Source of the DNA: Achatina immaculata
Taxonomy: Eukaryota; Mollusca; Gastropoda; Stylommatophora; Achatinidae
Direction: 5' to 3'
DNA: 64,000 nucleotides
Assembly: GCA_009760885.1 (NCBI GenBank)
Contig: CM019719.1
Coordinates: 32,640,584 to 32,704,583 of the forward strand
The translations under genes and the position numbers were made by a program. Numbering within the stretch: the stretch's first letter is position 1; each line of letters starts with the position of its first letter. This document shows, piece after piece, positions 43,331 through 53,504 of the stretch. Under the pieces are notes generated by a model, which was not told the DNA's origin, made no database searches, and saw only the letters and a list, made by a program, of their open reading frames with translations.

Positions 43331-43599
43331 TTTTTTCTTTGCGAGCCACTGTCTGACCTCCACTTGAATCAATCATTTCAATATTAACCCCCCCCCCCCC
43401 CAAACAAAAAAAATCTGCGTAAAATCTGTAACAGTATTACCGAAACTTGACCCTATAAATAATGAGACGGTGTCTTTTATTTTCGTGTCATGTCACACAG
43501 ACGAAAAGTGGCGCCACTGTCAAGGTCGCGTGCACCGGGTGTACGAATTTACTGCGGTAAAAGAGTACTGGTTATAAAAGTCTATGTCCCGTATTATTT

Positions 43600-43865
43600 G
43601 CCTGGCGCAGTGAAGTGTCAGTGCCTTCACATATCTAGGCCACCACAGCATGTGGGGGAAGGGGGTTAGCAACTGTCCACGCTGCCTTTTTTTTTCTAGG
43701 GGAAACCCCAGGGACCCATTTTTTTTCGAGGCTGGGTGAACCTTGGTGTCGGTAGGTCCGAAAAATCCCCCCCCCCCCCAACCCCCTCGAGTGCGAAATC
43801 GAACCGGGGACCTACTGATCGGCAAGCGAGTGCACTAACCACTGTACCACCGCGAACACATTGTT
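43600..43865 (-). mobile_element. tSINE, second subtype
   Basis: The reverse-strand head has 'ggtggtacagtggttagtgc' (A box), then 'cgcttgccgatcag' and B box 'cccggttcgatttcgc'. The body has 'aaggttcacccagcctcg', which parallels tSINE copy 1. Confidence 0.8.
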
Positions 43866-44067
43866 AATACATCTTTGCTAAATGGTTAAAACACCTCGCT
43901 CAGGTATATCGTAGTTCTCTCTTTAAAAAAGTAATCCTTGATAATTAGTATTACCTTCTACCTAAGTTCCTACAGTTGTTGGTGGTGGAGCCGGGTGAAA
44001 GTTCTGCTGTTTGCTTGCCGTTGGAGGACTGTTTGGAAGCTCTAGTTTTCGTTTGCTAAAGCTGATT
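43866..44067. other. Single-copy DNA
   Basis: Nothing recognised. Confidence 0.5.
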
Positions 44068-44415
44068 TGTGTGAAAGCTCCGATGTCCTGAAGTGCTACT
44101 TGATCTGGCGCCTGTGTGAAAGCCGATGTCCTGAAGTCCTACTTGATCTGGGGCCTGTGTGAAATAACCGATGTCCTGAAGTCCTACTTGATCTGGGGCC
44201 CGTGTGAAAGCTCCGATGTCCTGAAGTCCTACTTGATCTGGGGCCCGTGTGAAAGCTCCGATGTCCTGAAGTCCTACTTGATCTGGGGCCTGTGTGAAAG
44301 CTCCGATGTCCTGAAGTCCTACTTGATCTGGGGCCTGTGTGAAAGCTCTGATGTCCTGAAGACCTACTTGGTCTGGGGCCTGTGTGAAATAGCCGATGTC
44401 CTGAAGTCCTACATG
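44068..44415. repeat. 45-bp minisatellite, ~7.5 copies
   Basis: The unit is GATGTCCTGAAGTCCTACTT, GATCTGGGGCCTGTGTGAAA, GCTCC. A and T variants at 'agcTct' and 'ataAcc'. Followed by a 2-copy 37-bp repeat (ttctgtcttgttggaatgcc, 44459-44520). Confidence 0.95.
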
Positions 44416-44849
44416 GCCAAATGTGTGACTCCCTGTTCCAGTTTGATGTCCAATGATGCTCTGTCTTGTTAGAATGCCCTTGTGGGATGTTCTGTCTTGT
44501 TGGAATGCCCTTGTGGGAGGCTCTGGTTACCATTGAGAGTCCTGCCTGTCTGTCATTGTTTCTTCAGACTGTGTCCTGATGTCCGCCTGCTACGTACGCA
44601 GAGTGACTTTCAGTTCAGTATCTCCGCCTCGTCCAGAGCTGTTTTTCTCGAACATTTTGTGACCTAACAGTCGATTGTTACGTCGCAGTAACTTGTTGTA
44701 GAACTTGGTTGTTTAACATTCTCGTGATCTGGAGGAGAGTGACAGTAATAGTAATAGTTTTAGTGGTAGTAATAGTAGTAAAGTAGTAGTTAGGATAGTT
44801 AGGTTATGCTTTTCTATAGGAAGGTAAGACCGCTAAAACCCTGGAGGAG
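44416..44849. other. Unassigned DNA with an AGTAAT run
   Basis: Includes (AGTAAT)n-like DNA at 44742-44800. May include the decayed 5' end of the following retroelement. Confidence 0.4.
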
Positions 44850-45084
44850 GTTTCAGAAGCATGTCTTGTTTCACTTGAAAACAAGCGCCACGGCAGAGGC
44901 GCCGAGGGGTCAAAACTTGGCTTCTCAGAACTCATTTCTGGGATAAGACAGTGCAGAGAGCCCGGACATGACCCGTGCATGCGTTTGAAGGCAGTGGAGA
45001 GTTCTTCTCACTTGCAAAACAGCAATAATGTCTAGGAAACTCGGAGAAGGAAAGTGTCTCTAAACAGTTTAGTCTACAGACTAG

Positions 45085-45135
45085 AGATTGTTTCAAGTGC
45101 AGAGAAGGTGGACATTTAGCCTGCAGTTGTCTCAA
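45085..45135 (+). pseudogene. Gag nucleocapsid zinc knuckle
   Basis: C-F-K-C-R-E-G-G-H-L-A-C-S-C, a C-X2-C-X4-H-X4-C knuckle for RNA binding, embedded in a degraded gag C-terminus. Confidence 0.85.
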
Positions 45136-45239
45136 ACACGGACGAAATGGCAAAGACAGTTAAAATTGTAAGTCGACTTACAGTGATCTCTCGCACGGTC
45201 GACAGAAAAGTCACACCGTCTGGGAAATTGTGAAGCCTA

Positions 45240-45540
45240 ATGTCCATTTTTTCTCCTGCTTCTCCTCTGTTAGCTGTGCTTGCTAATCCTCCTACTACTA
45301 CTGTCATTGTTCATTTTGGATCTAAGAGACTTATATCTTTGGCTGATTCAGGAGCGAGTGTTAGTTCTGTTGAAAGAGTTAAGTGTTTCTACCTCTTGAA
45401 GAATCTTGGTAAGGTTCGTCTTCCTGTCACCATAGAGGGAATTATTCCTCTTATCTTTTCTTTGTGGTTCCCAGCATGAATAGATCTGCCATTCTTGGTC
45501 GCACGTTCCTATCTAGGACAGGGTCTCTTATAGATTACAC
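45240..45540 (+). pseudogene. Retroelement aspartic protease fragment
   Basis: L-A-D-S-G-A-S-V-S (45338-45364), the D-S/T-G active-site loop of the pepsin-like retroelement protease, followed by G-K-V-R-L-P-V-T-I and then a shifted A-I-L-G-R-T-F-L block (45490-45515), as expected for the second half. Confidence 0.8.
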
Positions 45541-45597
45541 TCTCCATATTCACAACAAGACGATACGCATAGAATAAGATATGCATATTGTATCCCT

Positions 45598-45855
45598 CAC
45601 TGACCACAATTATTGAGGAAAGACGCTGGAGATTGTTGGGACATTGTGCTCCGCATTACTGGCAACTCATTACCAAAAACAGCACTAAAATGGACACCAC
45701 AGGAGAACAGAAGTAAGGGTAGACCAAAGGAGACACGGAGAAGAACAACAGAGAGGATGTTGAGCAATATAGGGCTCACTTGGGCAAGAGCGGAAAAAAG
45801 GCGTTTGTGGAAAATCTTTGCGGAAGCTCTATGTGCCTTAAGCACTTAAGGTTCA
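45598..45855 (+). mobile_element. LINE-A 3' end inserted in the LTR element
   Basis: Starts 'ctgaccacaattattgagga' and ends CACTTAAGGTTCA at 45853, homologous to 31796-32068 with small deletions. No clear TSD. The tail here is 'aactgc' with no microsatellite. Confidence 0.88.
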
Positions 45856-46221
45856 AACTGCATTCCTACTACATTTTTGGCGAACATCTCTGTTGTCGCC
45901 TAAAACAGTGAATGTCATTCCTCACAGACTGAGGTCGCAACCGTATTTTCAGCTTGGGAATACATATGACATATGTAAGAAAGTTATATGTATATATATA
46001 TATGTATAATGGGGGAAACATTTCACTGTCTCCATGATTCTGACGAGATGTAGCATGATGGGATCATGTCCGGCACGATGTCTGGGTGGTCTTCACCTGT
46101 TATGTTGCTGACCAAGAAGGGACGGTCCACACTGTTTCTGTTGCCACTTTCGTGCACTCTGTGCAGTAAAAACTTCGTTGGCATATCCTCTGCCTGGTTT
46201 TGAGGATTTAATGAGCACGTT

Positions 46222-46480
46222 GTGAAAAGCCAAGTATTTCAGCACTTGGATGCTAGAAGTGGCTTTTGGTACATTCTCAAAGATGCTAAAGAAAAGAAGT
46301 CCGCTTTCAGTTGTCATTTGCGTTTCTTTCATTTTAACTATAAGAGTTGTGGCCTCAAAGGGCACCATCTACATTTGTCACATTCATGGACGCAGTATTA
46401 CAAAGATTGAATAAGATTGCAAAAGCTTATAGAGATGATAAACTGGCATTCACACAAGGTACCATTGGAGACCGTGCTCG
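46222..46480 (+). pseudogene. Retroelement reverse transcriptase fragment
   Basis: F-x-H-L-D-A-R-S-G-F-W (46237-46270) corresponds to the F-S-T-L-D-x-x-S-G-F/Y motif around the first catalytic Asp of LTR-type reverse transcriptase. Downstream 'D-K-L-A-F-T-Q' and 'V-F-R-E-H-K' pieces are in other frames. The Y-x-D-D box is lost. Confidence 0.75.
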
Positions 46481-46739
46481 CGATCTTCAGCTAGTCTTCA
46501 GAGAACATAAGGTCAGATTAAATTAATCCAGATGTCACTTTGCTACCCAAGAAACGAAGTATCTCTGATACGTAGTCAGCCAGAATGGTAATTCGCCCTA
46601 TCTGAGAAATTCAGAGCCATTTCTGAAATGCTGGCGCCCTGGAAATGACGTCTTTCCTGGAGACATGTTATTGTCGTAGGTTTGTCCCCAGATTCTCGAA
46701 AATCCCTTTTCTATCGTAGATATCGCCAAGAAGGGGCGT

Positions 46740-47160
46740 AGATTCAAATGCTCGACGAAATATCAGTCGGCGTTTGAATTTCTCAAAGATCGTCTTGCTA
46801 AGTTGCCGCTTCTATCACACCCTGATGTCAGCAAACCACGAACCCTGCATGCAGATGCCACTAATGTTGCCATGGCACCAGATTAGAGCAGATAGAAATA
46901 GATGTTGGTGGACTCTCGGTGAAAGAATCATTGTATTTTCTTTGGCTGAAGCTGTCTAGAGCACAGACTAGCTGGTCTGCTTTGGAAAGAGAAGCGTACA
47001 CAATGAACTATGCCAAGCAAAAGTTGAAATACTTCCTGGAAAAGATGCGTTTTATAGTCAAGACTGATCATAGGCCATTTGTGGACGCTTTTCTCAGTAA
47101 GCAGGATATCCAGAATGCTAGGATTTCACAGATGGCTAGCGAACCTTCGCACTGTGGTTG
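46740..47160 (+). pseudogene. Retroelement RNase H fragment
   Basis: F-E-F-L-K-D-R-L, then L-P-L-L-S-H-P-D, L-H-A-D-A-T (46838-46863), then S-A-L-E-R-E-A-Y-T-M (46977-47006), K-Y-F-L-E and V-K-T-D-H-R-P-F (47056-47080). This is the tether/RNase H order of Ty3-type elements, in at least two frames. Confidence 0.8.
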
Positions 47161-47399
47161 AAGTTTCAGAAAGTCTCTAGTAACTTTTCGTTGGATCTCT
47201 TTGATGGTATTGGTATTGGTGCAACTGCTGCCGATACAGTAAACCTTCCGCATTCTCCGCTAAAAGATGCTTTGGAGTCAATTACATTAGCCTTTCTACG
47301 GTTTACTCTTCTTATGATAGAGGTTTGTTGGCTAGTAAAGCTGTTGCCATAGATTTGTCCTGTCACTGCAGCTAGGAAAAAGTTGTTACACACTGGCAA

Positions 47400-47640
47400 C
47401 CAGGTAGAGGCGTTCCATTGAGGCACTTATGTGGTGCTGGTGCCCATAGTTTCCTTGATTCACATATCGTGACGCGGCCAGCCACGTCTGGCGGCTTTTC
47501 TTTTTTTTTTTTCTCAGCTGCGGAAGGAATCGGGCACCTATTTCTGTAGCCGAATTGACTATAGCGCCTTCGATCGGATTCGAACCATCCATCTGTGGAC
47601 ACGAAAGACGAGTGCTCTGGCCACCACGCCACACAGGAAC
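47400..47640 (-). mobile_element. tSINE copy 7
   Basis: The reverse-strand head has 'cgtggtggccagagcact' and B box 'ggttcgaatccgatcg'. The body has 'aaataggtgcccgattcc' and 'gaaactatgggcaccag'. Confidence 0.75.
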
Positions 47641-47706
47641 CGAAAATATCCTCTGGAATCTTAAATTATTTCTCGTTGTTAGTTTTGTTGCATATTGCAG
47701 ATATGT

Positions 47707-47815
47707 TCTTTACAAATATCTTACTAATCTAGACAATCGTGTTTTACAAATATCTTACTAATCTAGACATTCGTGTTTTACACATATCTTAATAATCTAG
47801 ACATTCGTGTTTATG
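47707..47815. repeat. ~49-bp repeat, just over 2 copies
   Basis: 'ttacaaatatcttactaatc' followed by 'tagacattcgtgtt'. Decays to the right. Confidence 0.8.
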
Positions 47816-47863
47816 CCGTCAGTTACGTTTTAGAAATGTCTTGTTTACGCTGTCAGTTCTGTT

Positions 47864-47956
47864 ATATAAACAAGACATTTATAAAGCATAACTGACAGCG
47901 TAAACAAGACACTTGTTTATGCTGTCAGTTATGCTTTATAAATGTCTTGTTTATAT
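47864..47956. repeat. 93-bp near-perfect palindrome
   Basis: Arms 47864-47908 and 47912-47956, 45 bp each, spacer ACA, one mismatch (47900). The core is ACATTTATAAAGCATAACTG and its complement. A partial third copy of the arm (gtcttgtttacgctgtcagt) lies at 47838-47858. Confidence 0.95.
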
Positions 47957-48510
47957 GGTCTGCTACGCTTCGCTGATACCATCTTTATAACAATTAATAT
48001 GTTGCTAGTGGTAACTTGTATAATTAATGTTTAGATTATGCTAGGAGAAGGTGCTCAAGAGAAAGAGGAACGGGCGAGTTTTGACCTTTTTTTTTTTTGA
48101 ACTCCACAATAACGTGCATGTTTTGCATCTCACGGCTTGTAAAATTGTGGAAAACAGTGTCAGATTTCTCCTACATGTAATTTTTTGGAGGGCGAAACGC
48201 GAAGAGAAAGCGAGAAGATTAGAAATAAACATTGTAAACCGACGGGATGGTATGCTACGAGGAATGTCAGAAAAGATAAATCAGGCCTTTACGAGAACAT
48301 AGAACTTTTGTTCCACAAAAAGAATGTTCAGAAGAGTCCGTTGTATTGCTGAGACCATCATTTAGGAATATTTGGCAAAAGACAGTGCTGAAGGAGAATA
48401 ATTAGAACTGTCAGAAGTAGACAGTTATATACTAGAGATGTAGTGAGAAGTAGAGAAAGTAAAAGATTAAGACAGTAATAAAGAAAAGCGGGAAGCGAGA
48501 CAGAGAACGT
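47957..48510. other. Single-copy DNA
   Basis: No gene or repeat seen. Confidence 0.45.
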
Positions 48511-48576
<66 letters not shown>

Positions 48577-48577
48577 G
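48511..48577. repeat. (GA)n microsatellite
   Basis: About 33 GA units. Confidence 0.97.
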
Positions 48578-48602
48578 ATAATGGACGACATGAGGTGATA
48601 GC

Positions 48603-49175
48603 ATGACAGTAAAACAGAGAACAGGCTCATGACAGTAAAACAGAAAACAGGCTCATGACAGTAAAACAGAGAACAGGCTCATGACAGTAAAACAGAGAAC
48701 AGGCTCATGACAGTAAAACAGAGAACAGGCTCCTGACAGTAAAACAGAGGACAGGCTTATGATAGTAAAACAGAGGACAGGCTCCTGACAGTAAAACAGA
48801 ACAGGCTCCTGACAGTAAAACAGAGGACAGGCTTATGATAGTAAAACAGAGAACAGGCTCCTGACAGTAAAACAGAGGACAGGCTTATGATAGTAAAACA
48901 GAGAACAGGCTCCTGACAGTAAAACAGAGAACAGGCTCCTGACAGTAAAACAGAGAACAGGCTCATGACAGTAAAACAGAGAATAGGCTCATGAGAGTAA
49001 AACAGAGGACAGGCTCATGACAGTAAAACAGAGGACAGGCTCATGACAGTAAAACAGAGGACAGGCTTATGACCCTAAAACAGAGGCTAGGTTTATGACA
49101 GTAAAGCAGAGGACAGGCTGATGACAATAAAACAGAGGACAGGCTCATAACAGTAAAACAGAGACAGGCTCATGA
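48603..49175. repeat. 26-bp minisatellite, ~22 copies
   Basis: The unit is ACAGTAAAACAGAGAACAGG plus CTCATG. Variants ctcctg and cttatg occur in blocks. One unit at 48797 lacks 'gag'. Confidence 0.96.
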
Positions 49176-49745
49176 GAGTCTGCAGCAACCTAGCTCAGTG
49201 GAGAGATATGGTGGTTATCACACTCGGAACTGTATGTATTGCTAGCAAGGATATTGTAGCATAAGTAGATAGGTGGGTAGATAGGTAGGCGGCTGTGTAG
49301 ACAGACAGACAGATAGATGGTAAGCACGTAGAGAGAGAAGACAGACGAGGGAACACGAGTTGAGATTTTTTTTTTATTCATAATCAATAAATAATCCAAT
49401 TAGACGTGTTACCTTGATCGCATATAAAAAAAAAACAAACAAAAAACTAAACTGAGACGTGCAGGAAGAAAACCACAAACGTTATTTAGCTTGAAGGCAT
49501 CTCATAATTATTACCAGACATCCATCAGATCCTTGTGAGATCAACTCGAGGTGGTCTCTGGGAGATCACTGTTTTACTGCAAACGTTGACCAAGATGTTC
49601 TTATGAGGCGTATTTCTGTGCCTGTTTGACCGTCTATTTTGATCTGTTTGATGTATCAAGGGCCCGCCAGAGTTTTTTTTTTTTAAAATAAGACGGTGCA
49701 AAACTAGCTCATATTTCTACCTCCACTTATCCTGTTGATTACCTA
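49176..49745. other. Single-copy DNA
   Basis: GATA/GGTA-rich stretch at 49258-49320; otherwise nothing. Confidence 0.5.
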
Positions 49746-49765
49746 ATCTATTGTCAGTCTCTAGC

Positions 49766-50118
49766 CCCCCCCCACCCCACCACCACCACCACAACCACAA
49801 CTACCACCATCACCACAACCACAACCACCCCCACTCACCACCACCACTACAACCACAACCACCACCCCCACCACCACAACCACTACCACAACCACCACCA
49901 CAACCAGCACCACCACCGCCGCCACCACCACCACCACAACCACCACCACAACCAGCACCAGCACCACAACCACAACCACTACCACACCCACTACCACAAT
50001 ACAACCACCACCAACACAACCACCACCACCACACCCACACCCACTATCACAACACAACCACCACCGCCACCACCACAACCACAACCACCACCACAACTAC
50101 CACCGCCACCACCCCGCC
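49766..50118. repeat. (ACC/CCA)n triplet array
   Basis: About 115 triplets, mostly CCA and ACA, one triplet phase for most of its length. Proline/histidine and tryptophan/glycine frames across it are by-products. Confidence 0.97.
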
Positions 50119-50136
50119 AATAAAACAGGGGAAGTC

Positions 50137-50137
<1 letters not shown>

Positions 50138-50204
<67 letters not shown>

Positions 50205-50225
50205 GTCTCTCTGTCTGTCTGTCTG
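50138..50225. repeat. (CTAT)n microsatellite
   Basis: 17 CTAT units then CTGT units. Confidence 0.97.
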
Positions 50226-50299
50226 TCCGTCATAGACTGGTTCACAGATCAGTAGAGTTAATACATGTTAATGTTGTTGCTTTATCTCCCTGGAAGAGC

Positions 50300-50432
50300 A
50301 AAACCTCTATCTTAATACGAATACAACTAAATTGATGACAACTGACAAAACAAGCAAAGCAGTTGAAATATATATATATATCAGTGAGGAAAAATTGGAA
50401 GAGGTGGAGAGCTTTGAATATCTTGGATCACT
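50300..50432 (+). mobile_element. LINE-B, left part of an interrupted copy
   Basis: The frame T-K-L-M-T-T-D-K, then S-E-E-K-L-E-E-V-E-S-F-E-Y-L-G-S-L, the region after the reverse transcriptase palm. Continues at 50848. Confidence 0.85.
50422..50432. repeat. TSD, left copy
   Basis: CTTGGATCACT, repeated at 50837-50847. Confidence 0.95.
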
Positions 50433-50836
50433 TATCTTATCTTATATCTTATATCCTTCCCGTGCCGTTAAACGTCACATAGGGCTCGCAAAGTAGTTCG
50501 CCAATTTTTCCTGTCTTCGGCGAGTCTTTCAACCTCATCAAAGGATTTTATGCCTGTTAACTTGGCCTCTCTTAATAATGTCCTCTTCAGAGTTTCACGC
50601 GGTCTGCCCCTTTTTCTTCGGCCTGTTGTGTTCCACTTGATAGCTTGTTTTGGGATTCTCTGATCATTTCTTCTCATCAAGTGGCCAATATATGTCCATC
50701 TCCTTTTCCTAATCACCCATGAGACTGGTTGTTGTTCAGTCATCTGTCTTATAATTTAAAAAGATATCGTTATGGAAACTCGCAGAGAAACCAACCGAGC
50801 ATCAGGGATGCCAACTCCGAAGAGCTCATTCATCGG
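50433..50836 (-). mobile_element. LINE-C 3' end nested in LINE-B
   Basis: A 404-bp insertion opposite in orientation to its host, with an 11-bp perfect TSD. The minus frame 50743-50468 reads R-R-W-T-Y-I-G-H-L-M-R-R, K-Q-A-I-K-W, R-K-R-G-R-P-R-E-T, R-L-A-E-D-R-K-N-W-R-T-T-L. This is a LINE C-terminal tail of a family distinct from A, B and D, with an intact frame over 90 codons. The 3' tail is ATAAG-like (50433-50452). Confidence 0.93.
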
Positions 50837-50847
50837 CTTGGATCACT
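50837..50847. repeat. TSD, right copy
   Basis: CTTGGATCACT, identical to 50422-50432. Confidence 0.95.
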
Positions 50848-51409
50848 GCTAACTAATAATTGAGATACAATGAGGGAAATTAAAAAGTTGACATCTATCG
50901 CTCTTCAGAAAGTAAAACAAATTAAAAAATCTGTGGAGGTGAACAGACATAACTACAAAAATAAGATTCTTAAGAGCATGCATCTTTCCCATCGCAACAT
51001 ATGCCCGTGAGACCTGGAACTTAACAAAACAGCTGAGAAACACACATATGCTTTTGAATATAAATGCCACAGAGGAGTTCTTCAAATATCATGGACACAA
51101 AAAAGAACAAATATATCAATACTACAAGAACTTAATATTGAAGAAGGCTAGCTAGTAAAGAAGATTAAAGAGAGAAAACTTAAATATTTTGGACACATTA
51201 AACGTCATGATTGTCTAGAGAAGACCATCTTGGAAGAGTACATAATGGGAAAAAGAGAGGAAGACCAAAGCGAAGATGGCTACAAGACATCGTTGATGAT
51301 CTGCAAAAGGGTTCATCAGCAGCAGGGCATCTTGCTCACAACCGAGAGGCCTACAGGAGAGCTGTTAGGGAGGCAAAGTTCCACAAGGAACATGCGAATG
51401 AATGAATAT
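50848..51409 (+). mobile_element. LINE-B, right part to its 3' end
   Basis: Resumes exactly where 50432 left off. Compared with 58119-58394 the frame M-R-E-I-K, S-I-A-L-Q-K-V-K-Q, R-F/I-L-R-S-C, A-T-Y-A-R-E-T-W is recognisable with several frameshifts. Ends with the family 3' block and a (GAAT) tail at 51400. Confidence 0.9.
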
Positions 51410-51531
51410 CCCTGGAACTGCAAGCACGATGTTTTTTTATGACCGATGCGTTAAAGATTTGAGGCGCAGCTTGGTGTCGGATTGGGAGTCTGTTACGACG
51501 GCAATTTTTTCAGTCTCATGAGTGGAGCAAA

Positions 51532-51576
51532 AACAAACAAACAAACAAACAAACAGACAGACAGACAGACAAACAG
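51532..51576. repeat. (AAAC)n / (AGAC)n run inside SIE-1 copy D
   Basis: Occupies the A-rich 'ctaaaaag' position of other SIE-1 copies, which is also a homopolymer in copies A, F and G. Confidence 0.85.
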
Positions 51577-51599
51577 TGTGCAATATTTCTTCATCAAAC

Positions 51600-52035
51600 T
51601 TCATGCCACGGGGACTATGGTGATGTCTGCCTGATGTCTGCCATGGGGACTATGGTGATGCATACCTGATGTCTGCCACGGGGACTGTAGTCATGTCTGC
51701 CACGGGGACTATGGTGATGTCTGCCCCGTGGACTATAGTGATGCCTGCCTAATGTCTGCCCCGGGGACTATAACGATGCCTGCCTGATGTCTGTCACGGG
51801 GACTATGGTGATGCCTGCCTGATGTCTGCCACGGGGACTATAGTGATGCCTGCCTGATGTTTGCCCCGAGGACCATAGTGATGCCTGCCTGATGTCTGTC
51901 ACGGGGACTATAGTGATGCCTGCCTGATGTCTGCCACGGGGACTATAGTGATGCCTGCCTGATGTTTGCCCCGGGGACCATAGCGATGCCTGCCTAATGT
52001 CTGTCACGGGGACTATGGTGTTGTCTGCCCTGTTA
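51600..52035 (+). repeat. 35-bp minisatellite derived from the middle of SIE-1
   Basis: The unit is GCCACGGGGACTATAGTGAT plus GCCTGCCTGATGTCT, ~12 copies. The first half equals the SIE-1 block 'gccatggggactatggtgat' with 'ccctgcc' following (for example 52313-52338). Confidence 0.92.
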
Positions 52036-52162
52036 GCCATGTTTTTAGAATCATTCTAGACCAGCAACTGGGGGGTAACAACGGTCAGGTGGGGCAGGGT
52101 CTTGATCGATCATGATTCGCCAACCCTGGCAGAAGCAAGTCATCTTGTACTTGTACAATATC

Positions 52163-52475
52163 CCTGTAACCGCGAGCTGGTGTTCTTTGCAGCCGATGCT
52201 GTGAAGGTGTTTAGGTACAGCATTGTTATGGCAGCTAATTCTTCAATCTTGGAGTACAGCTAAAAAGCAGGGGGGGGGGGGTGCACAGTGCTTCTTTAGC
52301 AGACTCCACCACCATGGGGATTATGGTGATCCCTGCCCCGTTAGCCAGGCTTGGCCTGTTACTAGGGGTACCAAAGGTGAAGTGGGACAGGGTCTTGGAC
52401 AGCTATGTTTCGCTAACCCTAACGCTAACATTTCAGCTACGGGTCGCTGATTGTCACATCGGGCCACGTCTTCAA
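52163..52475 (+). mobile_element. SIE-1 copy E, best full-length reference
   Basis: From 'tccctgtaaccgcgagctgg' to 'ttgtcacatcgggccacgtc'. It contains all blocks once each, including the single-copy forms of the segments expanded in copies B and D. Confidence 0.82.
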
Positions 52476-52679
52476 GAAGCAAAAAGATCTGTGGGTCGTT
52501 GATGGCCAAATCTGACACGCCTTGACCTCCATATTACACGTATAATGCTTAAATAGATAGATATAATAACGACACAGGTGGATGGGTAAATTAGTAAGTA
52601 GTTATCTTGCCTTGTCTCCTTCCTCATATACTTTTCAGTGCAGAGGGGACAAACAGACGACTTAATAGGGTTCGCCTAT

Positions 52680-52950
52680 TTGCTTCATATAATGTGATAT
52701 TAATGCTTCTATAATTTCCTCTCTCCATCTCTTGCGTAAGCGGTCTCTTCCTCTGTTACCTACAAATCTTAGTGTTAATGTTTTATGTGATATATTGTCT
52801 TGTGGTAGCCATGTAGCATGGCCAAACCATTTGACTTGCTATTTCTGGATGTGGTGTAATACTGGTGTTACTCCAGCCTTTGATGGTGTCATTTCTTATT
52901 TGGTCTCTTCTTGTCACATTTAGTATTTTCCTTAAATATTTCATTTCTAG
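52680..52950 (-). pseudogene. LINE-E C-terminal fragment
   Basis: The reverse strand reads M-K-Y-L-R-K-I-L-N-V-T-R-R-D-Q-I-R-N, then V-K-W-F-G-H-A-T-W-L-P-Q, R-G-R-D-R-L-R-K-R-W. This is the 'K-Y-L-R..T-R-R-D-R-I-R-N' tail of yet another non-LTR family. One in-frame stop. Confidence 0.75.
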
Positions 52951-53504
52951 ATAAGTAGGTATGTAGGTAGGAAATATGAGAGGGTATAGATTTTCCCTTC
53001 ACAGAACGTATACTTGTACACGGAAAAAAAGGAATTTATTCTAGAACATCTTTTCCTATGGAGTCTCTTTCTACAATGTAACGTTTATTGGGATACCTAA
53101 GTTATTTTCTCTTTCCGCTTGTTACTTTTTTGCACTCAGCTCCAAATTCTCTGCAGATCTGCACCTGATCCAAATCCTCTCTTGATTAATCACACAGCTC
53201 GCATTATTCAGTGTCGCTCAGTGTTTTGTCTATGTGCTTTAATCCTTAAATTATCTTTCATATCACATATGTTGTAAGACATACAGGTAAGGTTACCCCG
53301 AGGGAGGGATCGGAATAGATCATAGCAGCTCCTGAAAAATTACCTTCTTAAAACCAAGAAATAGAAGTGGAACATCGAAACTACAGAATACCCACGGTGA
53401 CTCAAGTATATCTCAGTGAGAGATGCCTGTCTGTGGCTTATGCTCCGAAGTTTGCTTGGAAGGAAATATGTGTACTGTATATTTCTGGGAAAACAAAACA
53501 AACT
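52951..53504. other. Single-copy DNA
   Basis: Nothing recognised. Confidence 0.5.

Larger units (their letters stand above)
44850..47395 (+). mobile_element. Decayed LTR retrotransposon (Ty3/Gypsy-like), no LTRs seen
   Basis: Gag zinc knuckle, protease, reverse transcriptase and RNase H pieces lie in canonical order on the plus strand across many stops and frameshifts. No integrase motif, primer-binding site or paired LTR was found. A LINE-A copy interrupts it at 45598-45855. Confidence 0.75.
51410..52140 (+). mobile_element. SIE-1 copy D, middle part expanded
   Basis: Starts 'tccctggaactgcaagc' right at the end of LINE-B. Reads through 'ttggtgtcggattgggagtc' and 'cttcatcaaacttcatgcca', then the 35-bp array, and resumes with 'ctgccctgttagcc' and 'ggggcagggtcttgatcgat' to 'gattcgccaaccctgg'. 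Confidence 0.78.

Noticed and set aside
49751..50335. His/Pro-rich 194-codon frame and Trp/Gly/Cys-rich opposite frames
   Set aside because: Translation of the ACC and CTAT simple repeats.
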